Translations under genes and position numbers: made by a program
Notes under the pieces: model-generated
The model's database searches: none
Told to the model about the DNA's origin: nothing
Seen by the model: only the letters and a program-made list of their open reading frames with translations
Source of the DNA: Streptomyces katrae
GTDB taxonomy: Bacteria > Actinomycetota > Actinomycetes > Streptomycetales > Streptomycetaceae
DNA: 64,000 bases
Assembly: GCF_002028425.1 (NCBI RefSeq)
Contig: NZ_CP020042.1
Coordinates: 3,286,001-3,350,000 of the forward strand
Direction of reading: 5' to 3'
In this document: piece after piece, positions 8,420 through 16,619 of the stretch
How positions within the stretch are numbered: the first letter of the stretch is position 1
How the letters are laid out: every line of letters begins with the position of its first letter

Positions 8420-8899
8420 ATGACGACGAGCACCCCGCACCCCCTCTTCGCCCAGGCCCTCGCCGGACTCGGCCTCGACCTCGCCATCCGGACCTTCCCC
8501 GAAGGCACCCGCACGGCCGCCGACGCAGCCGCCGCGATCGGCTGCGAGCTCAGCCAGATCGTGAAGTCACTGATCTTCACGGCGGACGGCGTCCCGGTCC
8601 TGGTCCTCATGGACGGCGCCTCGCGCGTCGACGTAGAGGCGGTGCGGCGTCAACTGGACGCCGCGAAAGTCACCCGCGCCGACGCGGCACTCGTCCGCGA
8701 GACCACCGGCTACGCCATCGGCGGCGTCCCGCCCTTCGGCCACCGCACCCGCACCCGCGTCCTCGCGGACCGGTCCCTCCTGCGGCACGACGTCGTCTGG
8801 GCGGCGGCCGGCACCCCGCACGCCGTGTTCCCGATGCCCCCGCGCGAACTCGTCACCCACGCCGCCGCCGAGCTGGCCGACGTACGCGAGAGGAAGTGA
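8420..8899 (+). CDS. YbaK/EbsC-family aminoacyl-tRNA deacylase
   Basis: 159 residues covering one YbaK/ProX editing domain. The conserved lysine is Lys49 in QIVKSLIF, followed by the characteristic GYAIGGVPPFGH loop and a C-terminal strand with the PHAVFPMPPREL segment. Family members hydrolyse mischarged tRNA (for example Cys- or Ala-tRNA-Pro) in the cytoplasm. The substrate of this one cannot be told from sequence. It is a stand-alone gene with its own leaderless-type promoter, convergent with the following hydrolase gene, with 45 bp and no obvious terminator between them. Confidence 0.9.
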   Translation: MTTSTPHPLFAQALAGLGLDLAIRTFPEGTRTAADAAAAIGCELSQIVKSLIFTADGVPVLVLMDGASRVDVEAVRRQLDAAKVTRADAALVRETTGYAIGGVPPFGHRTRTRVLADRSLLRHDVVWAAAGTPHAVFPMPPRELVTHAAAELADVRERK

Positions 8900-8944
8900 C
8901 CGCCGGCGCCGGCAAAACCGACGAAGCGACAAAGCGACAAATCG

Positions 8945-10108
8945 CTACAGGCAGCCGCGCAGCGCGCGCACCAGCGCCTGCGCGCGCGGATCGGCGGTCA
9001 CCGACTTGGCGTGCGCGTTGGTGACGTAACCGAACCCGATGCCCGCCTCCGGGTCCGCGAAGGCCAGCGACCCGCCGCGGCCCGGATGGCCGAAGGAGGC
9101 CGGGGACAGGAGCGGGGACGCCGGCCCGTGCAGCATGTAGCCCGGCCCGAACCGGGTGCCGACGACCAGCACCCGGTCGGGGCCCGCGGCGAACTCCGTG
9201 CCGGCCAGCGCGGTGGTCGCGGGGGTGAAGATACGGGCCCCGTCCTCCACCACGCCGATCGTCGCGGCGTAGAAGCGGGCCAGAGCACGCGCCGTGCCGA
9301 TTCCGGCCGAGCCCGGGAGCTCCGCGGCCTGGTAGACCGGGTCGTTCTCGTCGGGCTGCGGATCGATGGCGGCGAAAGCGCGGCGGGTCAGGGAATCCGG
9401 GTCGGCGTACGCCTCCGAAACGTTTCTCCTCGGCCGCGTCTTCAGCAGCCCCGCACTCGACGGAGGCTCGACCGGCGCCACCCGGCCCACCCGGTGCGCC
9501 TCGCCCTCCGGCAGGCCGATCCAGAAGTCCAGCCCCAGCGGCTCGGCCATCTCCTCGGCCAGGATCCCGCCGACGCTGCGCCCCGTGACCCGCAGCACCA
9601 GCTCGGACACCAGCCAGCTGAAGGTCTGCGCGTGGTAGCCGTGCGCGCTGCCGGGCTCCCAGAACGCCCGCTGCGCGGCGACGGCCCGCGCCCCGGACAC
9701 CCCGTCCGCGGCCTCCGCCACCGTCAGCCCCCGGTCCAGCGCGGGCACGCCGGCCTGGTGCGCGAGCAGATGGCGGACCAGGGTCCGCTCTTTGCCGCCC
9801 GCCTTGAACTCCGGCCAGTACGAGCTCACGGGCGCGTCCAGGTCCAGCAGTCCGCGCTGGTGCAGCAGCAGGGGTACCGCCGCGGCCACCCCCTTGGTCG
9901 CCGACCGCACGATCGTCGCGGTGTCCTCGGCCCACGGCTCGGTGCCGTTCGCGTCCTTCGTGCCGCCCCACAGATCGACGATCTTGCGGCCGTCGCGGTA
10001 CACGGTCACGGCCGCGCCCCGGTCGCCGAGGGCCTCGAAATTGCGCGCGAAGGCCTCGCGTACGGGCTCGAAGCCCTCGGTCACCACACCCTGGATGTTC
10101 ACGAGCAC
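8945..10108 (-). CDS. Serine beta-lactamase-like hydrolase (class C / EstB type)
   Basis: 387 residues of the beta-lactamase/esterase superfamily. Ser69-x-x-Lys72 (SATK) is the nucleophile motif, Tyr158 in GYHAQTFSW is the expected base, and GHPGRGG near the C-terminus replaces the KTG box, as in EstB-type carboxylesterases. No signal peptide is visible, so it is probably a cytoplasmic esterase rather than a resistance enzyme. GTG 10108 is the listed start; GTG two codons later is equally possible and neither has a clear ribosome site. It lies just downstream of the transporter ATPase gene, 22 bp away on the same strand, and may be co-transcribed. Confidence 0.85.
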   Translation of the reverse strand: MLVNIQGVVTEGFEPVREAFARNFEALGDRGAAVTVYRDGRKIVDLWGGTKDANGTEPWAEDTATIVRSATKGVAAAVPLLLHQRGLLDLDAPVSSYWPEFKAGGKERTLVRHLLAHQAGVPALDRGLTVAEAADGVSGARAVAAQRAFWEPGSAHGYHAQTFSWLVSELVLRVTGRSVGGILAEEMAEPLGLDFWIGLPEGEAHRVGRVAPVEPPSSAGLLKTRPRRNVSEAYADPDSLTRRAFAAIDPQPDENDPVYQAAELPGSAGIGTARALARFYAATIGVVEDGARIFTPATTALAGTEFAAGPDRVLVVGTRFGPGYMLHGPASPLLSPASFGHPGRGGSLAFADPEAGIGFGYVTNAHAKSVTADPRAQALVRALRGCL

Positions 10109-10130
10109 ACCAACAACAACGGCCCCGCCC

Positions 10131-10937
10131 TTATGCCGCGGCCACCGAACGCGGGTCGAACCCGAACGGCAGCTCCAGCCGGTGCGCCCCCATCAGCTCC
10201 TCGTCGCACAGCAGGTCCCGGGTGCGTCCGTCGGCCGCGATGACCCCCTCGCTGAGGATCACCGAGCGCGGGCAGAGCTCCAGGGCGTACGGCAGGTCGT
10301 GCGTCACCATCAGCACGGTGACGTCCAGCGAGCGCAGGATGTCGGCCAGCTCGCGCCGCGAGGCGGGGTCGAGGTTGGAGGAGGGCTCGTCCAGGACGAG
10401 GATCTCGGGCCGCATGGCCAGTACGGTCGCCACCGCCACCCGGCGGCGCTGTCCGAAGGACAGGTGGTGCGGCGGGCGGTCGGCGAAGCCGGCCATGCCG
10501 ACCTGTTCGAGGGCCTCGCGGACCCGCGTCTCCAGTTCGGCGCCGCGCAGGCCCGCGGCCGCGGGGCCGAAGGCCACGTCCTCGCGCACGGTCGGCATGA
10601 ACAGCTGGTCGTCGGGGTCCTGGAAGACGATCCCGACCCGCCGCCGGATCTCGGCGAGGTTGCGCTTCTCCACGGGCAGCCCTGCGACGGTGACGGAGCC
10701 GACGCCGCCGCCCAGGATGCCGTTGAGGTGCAGGACCAGGGTGGTCTTCCCGGCGCCGTTGGGTCCGAGCAGGGCGACGCGCTCGCCGCGCCCGACCGTG
10801 AGGTCGACACCGAAGAGCGCCTGGTGCCCGTCCGGGTAGGCGTATGCGACCCCGGACACCTCCAGCGAAGGCGCGTGAGCGATGTCAGCGGGCGCGGAAG
10901 AGGCAGGAGAGGCGGAGGGAGCGTTCACAGCGTCCAT
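10131..10937 (-). CDS. cbiO: ECF-type nickel/cobalt transporter ATPase (CbiO/NikO)
   Basis: 268 residues from ATG 10937. Walker A GPNGAGKTT, Q-loop FQDPDDQLF, signature LSFGQRRRVAVA, Walker B LVLDEPSSNLDP and switch His in THDLPY are all present, so it should be an active ABC ATPase. The FQDPDDQ element is typical of energy-coupling-factor ATPases. It powers metal uptake with the CbiQ and fused CbiM/N proteins encoded just upstream. The start overlaps the cbiQ stop; GTG 10928, which forms a GTGA overlap with that stop, is an alternative that would give tighter coupling. Confidence 0.93.
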   Translation of the reverse strand: MDAVNAPSASPASSAPADIAHAPSLEVSGVAYAYPDGHQALFGVDLTVGRGERVALLGPNGAGKTTLVLHLNGILGGGVGSVTVAGLPVEKRNLAEIRRRVGIVFQDPDDQLFMPTVREDVAFGPAAAGLRGAELETRVREALEQVGMAGFADRPPHHLSFGQRRRVAVATVLAMRPEILVLDEPSSNLDPASRRELADILRSLDVTVLMVTHDLPYALELCPRSVILSEGVIAADGRTRDLLCDEELMGAHRLELPFGFDPRSVAAA

Positions 10938-11686
10938 CCCATCAGACAGACGGCGAGCGCCGTCACCGGGAGCACGGCCGAGTACGCCCACTGGGCGCGG
11001 GTGGCCGTCACGTCGTCGATCACCGGCATGGAGCCGGCGTAGCCGCGGCTGACCATCGCGAGGTAGACCCGCTCGCCGCGCTCGTAGGAGCGGATGAAGA
11101 GGGCGCCCGCGGTCTTGGCGAGCACCCCCCAGTGCTGGATCCCGCGCGCCTCGAAGCCGCGCGAGCGCCGGGCGATGGACATCCGGCGCAGCTCGTCGGT
11201 GATGACGTCCCCGTACCGGATCATGAAGGAGGCGATCTGCACGAGCAGCGGCGGGAGCTTCAGCCGCTGCAGGCCCAGCAGCAGCGCGCGCAGTTCGGTG
11301 GTCGAGGCCAGCAGCACGGAGGCGGCGACGCCGAGAGTGCCCTTGGCGAGCACGTTCCAGGCGCCCCACAGCCCGGAGACGCTCAGCGACATGCCGAGCA
11401 CCTCCACCCGCTCGCCCTGCGACACGAAGGGCATGAGCACGGCGAACAGCACGAACGGCACCTCGATCAGCAGCCGCCGCAGCAGGAACCCCGCGGGGAT
11501 CCGGGCCGCGGCCGCGACCGCCGCGACGAGGACGGCGTACAGGGCGAAGGCCCACATCGCCTCGCGCGGTGTCGACACGACGACAATCACGAACGCGGCG
11601 GTAGCAGCGATCTTGCAGTGCGGCGGCAGCTCGTGCACGGGCGAGTGCCCGTGCCGGTAGAGCTTGTGTGCGTGACCGGCGCCCAT
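10925..11686 (-). CDS. cbiQ: ECF-type transporter transmembrane protein (CbiQ/NikQ)
   Basis: 253 residues with about five to six membrane helices and the T-component signature region (IRYGDVITDELRRMSIARRSRGFEARG) containing the Ala-Arg-x-x-RG coupling helices that contact the ATPase. Together with the ATPase it drives metal import through the M/N component. It begins 1 nt after the stop of the fused CbiM/N gene and overlaps the ATPase gene, so the three genes form one operon. There is no sequence feature in this subunit that separates nickel from cobalt. Confidence 0.92.
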   Translation of the reverse strand: MGAGHAHKLYRHGHSPVHELPPHCKIAATAAFVIVVVSTPREAMWAFALYAVLVAAVAAAARIPAGFLLRRLLIEVPFVLFAVLMPFVSQGERVEVLGMSLSVSGLWGAWNVLAKGTLGVAASVLLASTTELRALLLGLQRLKLPPLLVQIASFMIRYGDVITDELRRMSIARRSRGFEARGIQHWGVLAKTAGALFIRSYERGERVYLAMVSRGYAGSMPVIDDVTATRAQWAYSAVLPVTALAVCLMGWTL

Positions 11687-11687
11687 G

Positions 11688-12749
11688 TCAGCTCGCCGAC
11701 GGGGCGGCCGTCGAGGTCGCGGTCAGGTCCTGGGCGCGGCGCCGGCGTACGGCCCAGAAGATCCCGCTGCCGACGGCGACGGTCGCGCCGACGCCGATGA
11801 CGCCGGCGAGGCCTCCGGACAGGCGGGCGTCGTCGACGTCCTTGACGCTGTAGTCGGCGAGCGGGGAGTCGGCGGCGGCGTGTGCGCGGGCCTTGGCGTC
11901 GATGCCCTTGTCGGCGGCGACCTTCTCGAGGCCGTCCGGGCTGCTGGAGGCGTAGAAGGAGACGAATCCGGCGAGCACGAGGGCGGTGGCCAGTCCGGTC
12001 AGCCAGAGCTTTCGGGTGGAGCGGGCGGCGGCCGGGACGGCGGCCGGGGCCGCGGCGGGCGCGTCGACGAGCTCGCCGCCGACGCGCAGCTTCAGCGGGG
12101 TGGCCAGTCCGCGCGCGCCGTGCACCAGGTCGGGCCGTACGGCGATCACGGCGCCGACGGTGGCGGCGGTGATCAGCGCTTCTCCGATGCCGATGAGGAC
12201 GTGGACGCCGGCCATGGCGGTGAAGACCTTGCCGATCGGGACGTCCGTGGTGCCGCCGAGCGCGTAGAGGAGGGTGAACATGACGGCCGCGCCCGGGACC
12301 GAGAGCAGCGCTCCGGCGAAGGCGGCGACGGTGACCGAGCGCCGGCCGGACGGCAGGACCTTGAGCAGGAGGCGGAAGACGGCGTAGGAGACGAGGACGG
12401 TCACCACGGCCATGTTCAGGATGTTGACGCCGAGCGCGGTCAGGCCGCCGTCGGCGAAGAGGATGCCCTGCATCAGCAGGACGACGGACACGCAGAGCAC
12501 GCCGGTGCAGGGGCCGACGAGTATCGCCGCGAGCGCGCCGCCGAGGAGGTGGCCGCTGGTGCCGGCGGCGACGGGGAAGTTCAGCATCTGCACGGCGAAG
12601 ATGAAGGCGGCGACGAGGCCGGCCAGCGGGGCGGTGCGTTCGTCGAGCTCGCGGCGGGCGCCGCGCAGGCTGACCGCGACAGCGGCGGTGGCCGCCACTC
12701 CTGCGGCCACTGAGACGGGTGCGTCGATGAATCCGTCGGGCACGTGCAT
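11688..12749 (-). CDS. cbiM: Fused CbiM/NikM-NikN substrate-capture protein of a nickel/cobalt transporter
   Basis: 353 residues from ATG 12749. The mature-type N-terminus MHVPDGFID supplies the metal-binding Met1-His2 site of CbiM/NikM proteins. About seven membrane helices follow (residues 5-240). The C-terminal part has one helix, an extracytoplasmic segment with SSPDGLEKVA (the PDGLE motif) and a final helix, matching NikN. Nik(MN)QO fusions of this type are generally assigned to nickel, and the Nur-like box upstream supports nickel. Streptomycetes need nickel for NiSOD and urease. First gene of the MN-Q-O operon, divergent from ssgE. Cobalt remains possible. Confidence 0.88.
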   Translation of the reverse strand: MHVPDGFIDAPVSVAAGVAATAAVAVSLRGARRELDERTAPLAGLVAAFIFAVQMLNFPVAAGTSGHLLGGALAAILVGPCTGVLCVSVVLLMQGILFADGGLTALGVNILNMAVVTVLVSYAVFRLLLKVLPSGRRSVTVAAFAGALLSVPGAAVMFTLLYALGGTTDVPIGKVFTAMAGVHVLIGIGEALITAATVGAVIAVRPDLVHGARGLATPLKLRVGGELVDAPAAAPAAVPAAARSTRKLWLTGLATALVLAGFVSFYASSSPDGLEKVAADKGIDAKARAHAAADSPLADYSVKDVDDARLSGGLAGVIGVGATVAVGSGIFWAVRRRRAQDLTATSTAAPSAS

Positions 12750-12783
12750 GGAGCGGCTCCGCTTCCTCTTCCTCACATGAGTG

Positions 12784-12796
12784 TTGAACCGTTCAA
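12784..12796. promoter_or_regulatory. Palindrome TTGAAC-C-GTTCAA upstream of the metal transporter
   Basis: Perfect 6-bp inverted repeat with a 1-nt centre, 35 nt before the transporter ATG, in the expected promoter or early leader. It may be an operator for a dimeric regulator distinct from the Nur-like site beside it. Confidence 0.45.
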
Positions 12797-12809
12797 GAGT
12801 AGTGCCCAC

Positions 12810-12826
12810 TTGCAAATCGTTGGCAA
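12810..12826. promoter_or_regulatory. Nur-like (nickel uptake regulator) box
   Basis: TTGCAA-ATCGT-TGGCAA matches the tTGCaa-N5-ttGCAA consensus I recall for S. coelicolor Nur, a Fur-family nickel repressor, with one mismatch. It lies 60 nt upstream of the fused M/N gene, where bound Nur would block transcription when nickel is plentiful. Confidence 0.5.
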
Positions 12827-12925
12827 GAGCTGGCGCCACACAAATACATACGTGCGGTTTCGTGGGAATGTGCGAGGCTGGACGGACAAACGGACGTGAA
12901 TGTTCCGATTCGAGGAGTCCGGTCG

Positions 12926-13363
12926 ATGTCAGCCACCGCCGAGAATCCACCAGCCACCGCCGCTGCCGTCGAGGAGCGCGTCAGCGCCCGCGTGATCAGC
13001 GACGACCCCCTCTACCGCGCGATCCCGGTCGCCTTGCGGTTCACCCCCGCCGAACCCCTGGCCGTCCGGATCGTCTTCCCCGCCGAGCTGTCCCCCGAGG
13101 GCACCGACAACGAGTGGGCCTTCCCCCGCGCCCTGCTGGAGGCCGGGCTGCACGCGCCGACCGGGACCGGGGACGTACGCGTATGGCCCTGCGGCCGGGT
13201 CCAGGCGGTGGTCGAGTTCCACTCCCCCGAGGGTGTCGCCGTCATCCAGTTCGACAGCGCCGTGCTGCGCCGCTTCCTGCGCCGCACGTACTCCGCCTCC
13301 ACCGCCGGCGGCGCGAGACCCGGCGACGCCGGTGCGCGCACCGCGGCCACCCGTTCGCCGTAG
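12926..13363 (+). CDS. ssgE: SsgA-like sporulation/cell-division protein, probably SsgE
   Basis: 145 residues from ATG 12926, which has GAGGAG 8 nt upstream; the longer reading from 12896 has no such site. The SsgA-like fold is clear: SARVISDDPLYRAIPVAL, ...AVRIVFPAELSPEG, WAFPRALLEAGL and VRVWPCG...VEFHSPEG. SsgA-like proteins steer septum placement and peptidoglycan turnover in sporulating actinomycetes and act at division sites. The assignment to SsgE rests on position: S. coelicolor ssgE (SCO3158) sits between the PBP genes and the cbi-type transporter, as here. SsgE is linked to timing of spore release. The C-terminal 20 residues are variable, low-complexity sequence. Confidence 0.85.
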   Translation: MSATAENPPATAAAVEERVSARVISDDPLYRAIPVALRFTPAEPLAVRIVFPAELSPEGTDNEWAFPRALLEAGLHAPTGTGDVRVWPCGRVQAVVEFHSPEGVAVIQFDSAVLRRFLRRTYSASTAGGARPGDAGARTAATRSP

Positions 13364-13371
13364 CGCACGCG

Positions 13372-13409
13372 GCCGGCCCCGCACCCGGGGTTCCGGATGC
13401 GGGGCCGGC
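13372..13409. terminator. Hairpin between ssgE and the MMPL gene
   Basis: GCCGGCCCCGCA (13372-13383) pairs perfectly with TGCGGGGCCGGC (13398-13409). It lies between convergent genes and has no T tract, as is usual for streptomycete terminators; it could serve both strands. Confidence 0.7.
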
Positions 13410-13467
13410 ACTCGCCCGCCGCGCGCTCACCACCAGGCATCAGGCGGCGGACCGGCGGCCTGACGGG

Positions 13468-15678
13468 TCAGGCGTTGACCAGCTCGCGCTGCTTGTCGGG
13501 GTCCTCCGGGGACCCGGCGTGCGGCGCGCTCTCCCCGAGGTGCTTGCGCAGGCTCTCGCCCTCCACGTCCACGTTGGGCAGGATCCGGTCCAGCCAGCGC
13601 GGCAGCCACCAGGCCCTGTGGCCGAGCAGCGCCAGCACCGCCGGCACGATCGCCATGCGCACCACGAAGGCGTCGAACAGCACGGCGACGGCCAGGCCGA
13701 AGCCGATCATCTTGACCATCGCGTCGCTGGCGCCCAGGAAGCCGGAGAAGACGGCGATCATGATGACGGCGGCGGCGACGACCACGCGGGCGCTGAACTG
13801 GAAGCCCGTCACGACGGCCTGCCCCGGACGCTCGCCGTGGACGTACGCCTCCCTCATCCGGGTGACGAGGAAGACCTCGTAGTCCATCGCCAGGCCGAAC
13901 ACGACACCCACCATGAAGATCGGCATCATCGACATGATCGGACCGGTCTGCTCCACCCCGAAGAGGGATCCGAGCCAGCCCCACTGGAAGACCGCGACGA
14001 CCGCGCCGAGGGCCGCGACGACCGACAGCAGGAAGCCGAGGGCCGCCTTGAGCGGCACCAGGACCGAGCGGAACACCAGCATCAGCAGCAGGAACGCCAG
14101 GCCGACCACCAGCGCCAGGTAGGGCAGGAGCGCGTCGTTCATCTTCTGCGAGAAGTCGATGTTCATCGCGGTCGCACCGGTGACGAACACGTCGTTCCCG
14201 TTGCCCTCACGGATCTTGTGGACCAGGTCCTCGGTCTGGGTCGAGGACGGACGCTCCTTCGGGATCACGCTGATGACCGCGGCGTCCTTGGCCTCGTTCT
14301 GGTGCGGCGGGGTCACCGCGACCACGCCCTCCAGCCCCTTGATCCGGTCGACGGTCTTGTCGGCGAGCGCCTTGTCACCGTCCACGACCACCATCAGCGG
14401 ACCGTTGAAGCCCGGGCCGAAGCCCTCGGACAGCATGTCGTACGCCTTGCGCTGGCTGGTGGAGACCGGCTTGGAGCCGTCGTCCGGCAGGCCCATCTCC
14501 AGCTTGCTCGCCGGCACCGCGATGGCGCCGAGGCCGATCACACCGGCCAGCAGCACCACGACCGGGCGGCGCAGCACGAAGCGGGCCCAGCGGGTGCCGC
14601 CGTTCGGCTTGGCCTCCGCGCCGGCCGGGCGGCCCTTGCCGAAGAGCTTGCTCTTCTTGCCGGCGGGCAGCACCCTCTTGCCCGCGAAGCCGAGGATCGC
14701 CGGGACCAGCGTCAGGGCGACGAGCACCGCGATGACCACCGTGCCGGCGGCCGCGACACCCATCTTGGTCAGCATCGGGATGTTGACGACGGCCAGGCCC
14801 ACCAGGGCGATGACCACGGTCAGACCGGCGAAGACCACCGCGGAACCAGCGGTTCCGGCAGCGCGGCCCGCCGCCTCGTCGCGCTCGCGGCCCTCGGCGA
14901 GCTCCACGCGGTAGCGGGAGACGATGAACAGCGCGTAGTCGATGCCGACCGCCAGGCCGATCATCATCGCCAGGGTGGAGGTGGTGGAGCCGAGGTCCAG
15001 CACGTTGGCGAGTGCGGTGATCGAGGACACGCCGATCCCGACGCCGATCAGCGCGGTCAGCAGCGGCAGCCCGGCCGCGACCAGCGAGCCGAAGGTGATG
15101 ACCAGGACGATGCCGGCGATCAGGATGCCGACGGCCTCGCCGGAGCCCGTCTCGGGGGCCTCCATCAGCGCGTCGCCGCCGATCTCCACCTGGAGGCCGG
15201 CCTTCTGCGCGTCGTGCCCGGAGTCCTTCAGGGCGTCACGCGTGACGTCCTTCAGCTCCATACCGCTGACCTTGTACTTCACCGTGATGTAGGTGGTGGA
15301 GCCGTCCTGGCTCACCGCCTGCATCCGGTACGGGTCGTCGACGGTGGCGACCTGGGCTGCGCCCTCGCCCTGCTTGAGGCCGGAGATCAGCTTCTCGACC
15401 TCGGCCTTGGGGCCCTGGTCGGTGACCTTGGCACCGGTCGGCGCCTTGACGACGATCCGGGCGGTCGCGCCGTCGGCGGACATGCCCGGGAACTTCTTGT
15501 CCAGCAGGTCGAAGGCCTTCTGGGCCTCGGTGCCGGGGATCGAGAACGAGCCGGAGGTCGGCGCTGCGGCCGTCGCCGCGCCGAAGCCGGCGGCGACCAG
15601 CAGCGCCACCCATATGAGGGCGACGAGGCCGCGGCGCCTGAAGGCACCGCGCCCGAGCCGGTAGAGGAAGGTGGCCAC
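13468..15678 (-). CDS. MMPL family (RND superfamily) exporter
   Basis: 736 residues with the internally duplicated RND topology: helix 1 (about 17-37), a large extracytoplasmic loop, five helices, a cytoplasmic linker with KKSKLFGKG, then the second helix, loop and five-helix set. MMPL motifs GIDYALFIVSRYR and AMDYEVFLVTRMREAY carry the Asp-Tyr proton-relay pairs. Such proteins export lipids or hydrophobic small molecules using the proton gradient. Directly downstream (137 bp) of a TetR regulator on the same strand, so probably autoregulated with it and induced by its substrate. The substrate is not evident. Confidence 0.92.
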   Translation of the reverse strand: MATFLYRLGRGAFRRRGLVALIWVALLVAAGFGAATAAAPTSGSFSIPGTEAQKAFDLLDKKFPGMSADGATARIVVKAPTGAKVTDQGPKAEVEKLISGLKQGEGAAQVATVDDPYRMQAVSQDGSTTYITVKYKVSGMELKDVTRDALKDSGHDAQKAGLQVEIGGDALMEAPETGSGEAVGILIAGIVLVITFGSLVAAGLPLLTALIGVGIGVSSITALANVLDLGSTTSTLAMMIGLAVGIDYALFIVSRYRVELAEGRERDEAAGRAAGTAGSAVVFAGLTVVIALVGLAVVNIPMLTKMGVAAAGTVVIAVLVALTLVPAILGFAGKRVLPAGKKSKLFGKGRPAGAEAKPNGGTRWARFVLRRPVVVLLAGVIGLGAIAVPASKLEMGLPDDGSKPVSTSQRKAYDMLSEGFGPGFNGPLMVVVDGDKALADKTVDRIKGLEGVVAVTPPHQNEAKDAAVISVIPKERPSSTQTEDLVHKIREGNGNDVFVTGATAMNIDFSQKMNDALLPYLALVVGLAFLLLMLVFRSVLVPLKAALGFLLSVVAALGAVVAVFQWGWLGSLFGVEQTGPIMSMMPIFMVGVVFGLAMDYEVFLVTRMREAYVHGERPGQAVVTGFQFSARVVVAAAVIMIAVFSGFLGASDAMVKMIGFGLAVAVLFDAFVVRMAIVPAVLALLGHRAWWLPRWLDRILPNVDVEGESLRKHLGESAPHAGSPEDPDKQRELVNA

Positions 15679-15815
15679 GTCGTGGTTCTCCCGTTTCAGG
15701 TCGTGGGATGGATCCTGCGCCCATACGGCCGTCGGCCATGGGCGGATCAGGGCGTGGAAAGCCGGCCCGACGACGAGAGCGGCGTGTCAGGAGCAGCAGA
15801 CGGTTCTTGTGGGGA

Positions 15816-16424
15816 TCAGACGCCGAGGGCGGGGAAGACCACGGCGTCGATGAACTCGGTGAGGAACGCCCGGTCGACGGACCGGTCCTCGATCAGCGGC
15901 AGTGCGATGAACGCCCCGATCAGCATGTGCGGCACGAAGTCCAGCGCCGGACAGTCCGGGCTGACCTCGCCCCGCTCCACCGCGCGCCGGAGCATGGCCT
16001 GGAGACCGTTGATCTCCGGGTCGACCAGCAGGTCGCGCAGCGCCCGGTGCAGCTCCGGGCTCTCGTGGACGGCGTGGGCCAGACCCCGCATCAGGGCGGT
16101 GTCCTTGGCCATCTGCACGTCGTCGGAGTGCGCGACCATGAGGGCGAAGTCCCCGCGCAGGGTGCCCGTGTCGATCTCCCGCAGGGAGACCGGCTGGGCA
16201 CACCGAAGGGCCTTCGCGACCAGTTCCGGCTTGCTCCCCCACTGGCGGTAGAGGGTGGCCTTGCTGGACTTCGTACGGGCGGCGACCGCGTCCATGGTCA
16301 GCGCCTCGTAGCCGACCTCGCGCAGGAGGTCGAGGACCGCCTCGTGGAGTTCGGCCTCCCGCTCGGGGGTGATCCGGCTGCGCCGCGCCGACATCGCGTC
16401 GGTGACCCGGCAGCTTCCCTTCAT
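15816..16424 (-). CDS. TetR family repressor of the MMPL exporter
   Basis: 202 residues from ATG 16424. The N-terminal helix-turn-helix spans about residues 20-65 (VLDLLREVGYEALTMDAVAARTKSSKATLYRQWGSK), followed by an all-helical ligand domain of the usual length. ATG 16394 is a possible later start. Two strong GAAAC/GTTTC palindromic elements lie 18-83 bp upstream of ATG 16424 and should be its operators. Divergent from the tricorn gene, upstream of and co-directional with the MMPL exporter, so the simplest model is repression of itself and the exporter. Confidence 0.9.
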   Translation of the reverse strand: MKGSCRVTDAMSARRSRITPEREAELHEAVLDLLREVGYEALTMDAVAARTKSSKATLYRQWGSKPELVAKALRCAQPVSLREIDTGTLRGDFALMVAHSDDVQMAKDTALMRGLAHAVHESPELHRALRDLLVDPEINGLQAMLRRAVERGEVSPDCPALDFVPHMLIGAFIALPLIEDRSVDRAFLTEFIDAVVFPALGV

Positions 16425-16441
16425 CACGACCACCCATCCGA

Positions 16442-16456
16442 ACGAAACGGTTTCGT
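16442..16456. promoter_or_regulatory. TetR operator 1
   Basis: ACGAAAC-G-GTTTCGT, a perfect 7-bp inverted repeat with a 1-nt centre, 18 nt before the TetR ATG. Confidence 0.65.
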
Positions 16457-16484
16457 ACACATGGAAGCCTACCGGGGCGCTTAA

Positions 16485-16507
16485 CGAAACGAAACCGTTC
16501 CGTTTCG
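16485..16507. promoter_or_regulatory. TetR operator 2
   Basis: CGAAAC (16485-16490) and GTTTCG (16502-16507) flank a second GAAAC half-site at 16491-16495. The same half-site as operator 1, repeated about 45 bp away, suggests cooperative binding by two dimers. Confidence 0.55.
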
Positions 16508-16619
16508 CTGCGGCCGTGGCGTCGGTCACACGGCGGGCACACGGCGGGCAACCCGGCGGAGCACCCATGGAGCACCTGTACGAGTTGCCGGGGTCCCCTG
16601 GCGCGGAAAGCATTGTGGG

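Noticed and set aside
12781..16251. 1156-residue plus-strand frame covering ssgE and the MMPL gene
   Set aside because: Shadow of the MMPL exporter; His/Asp/Gln-rich composition and no motif.
15787..16575. Alternative 262-residue frame across the TetR gene
   Set aside because: Out of frame with the clear TetR helix-turn-helix; composition is of a shadow frame.
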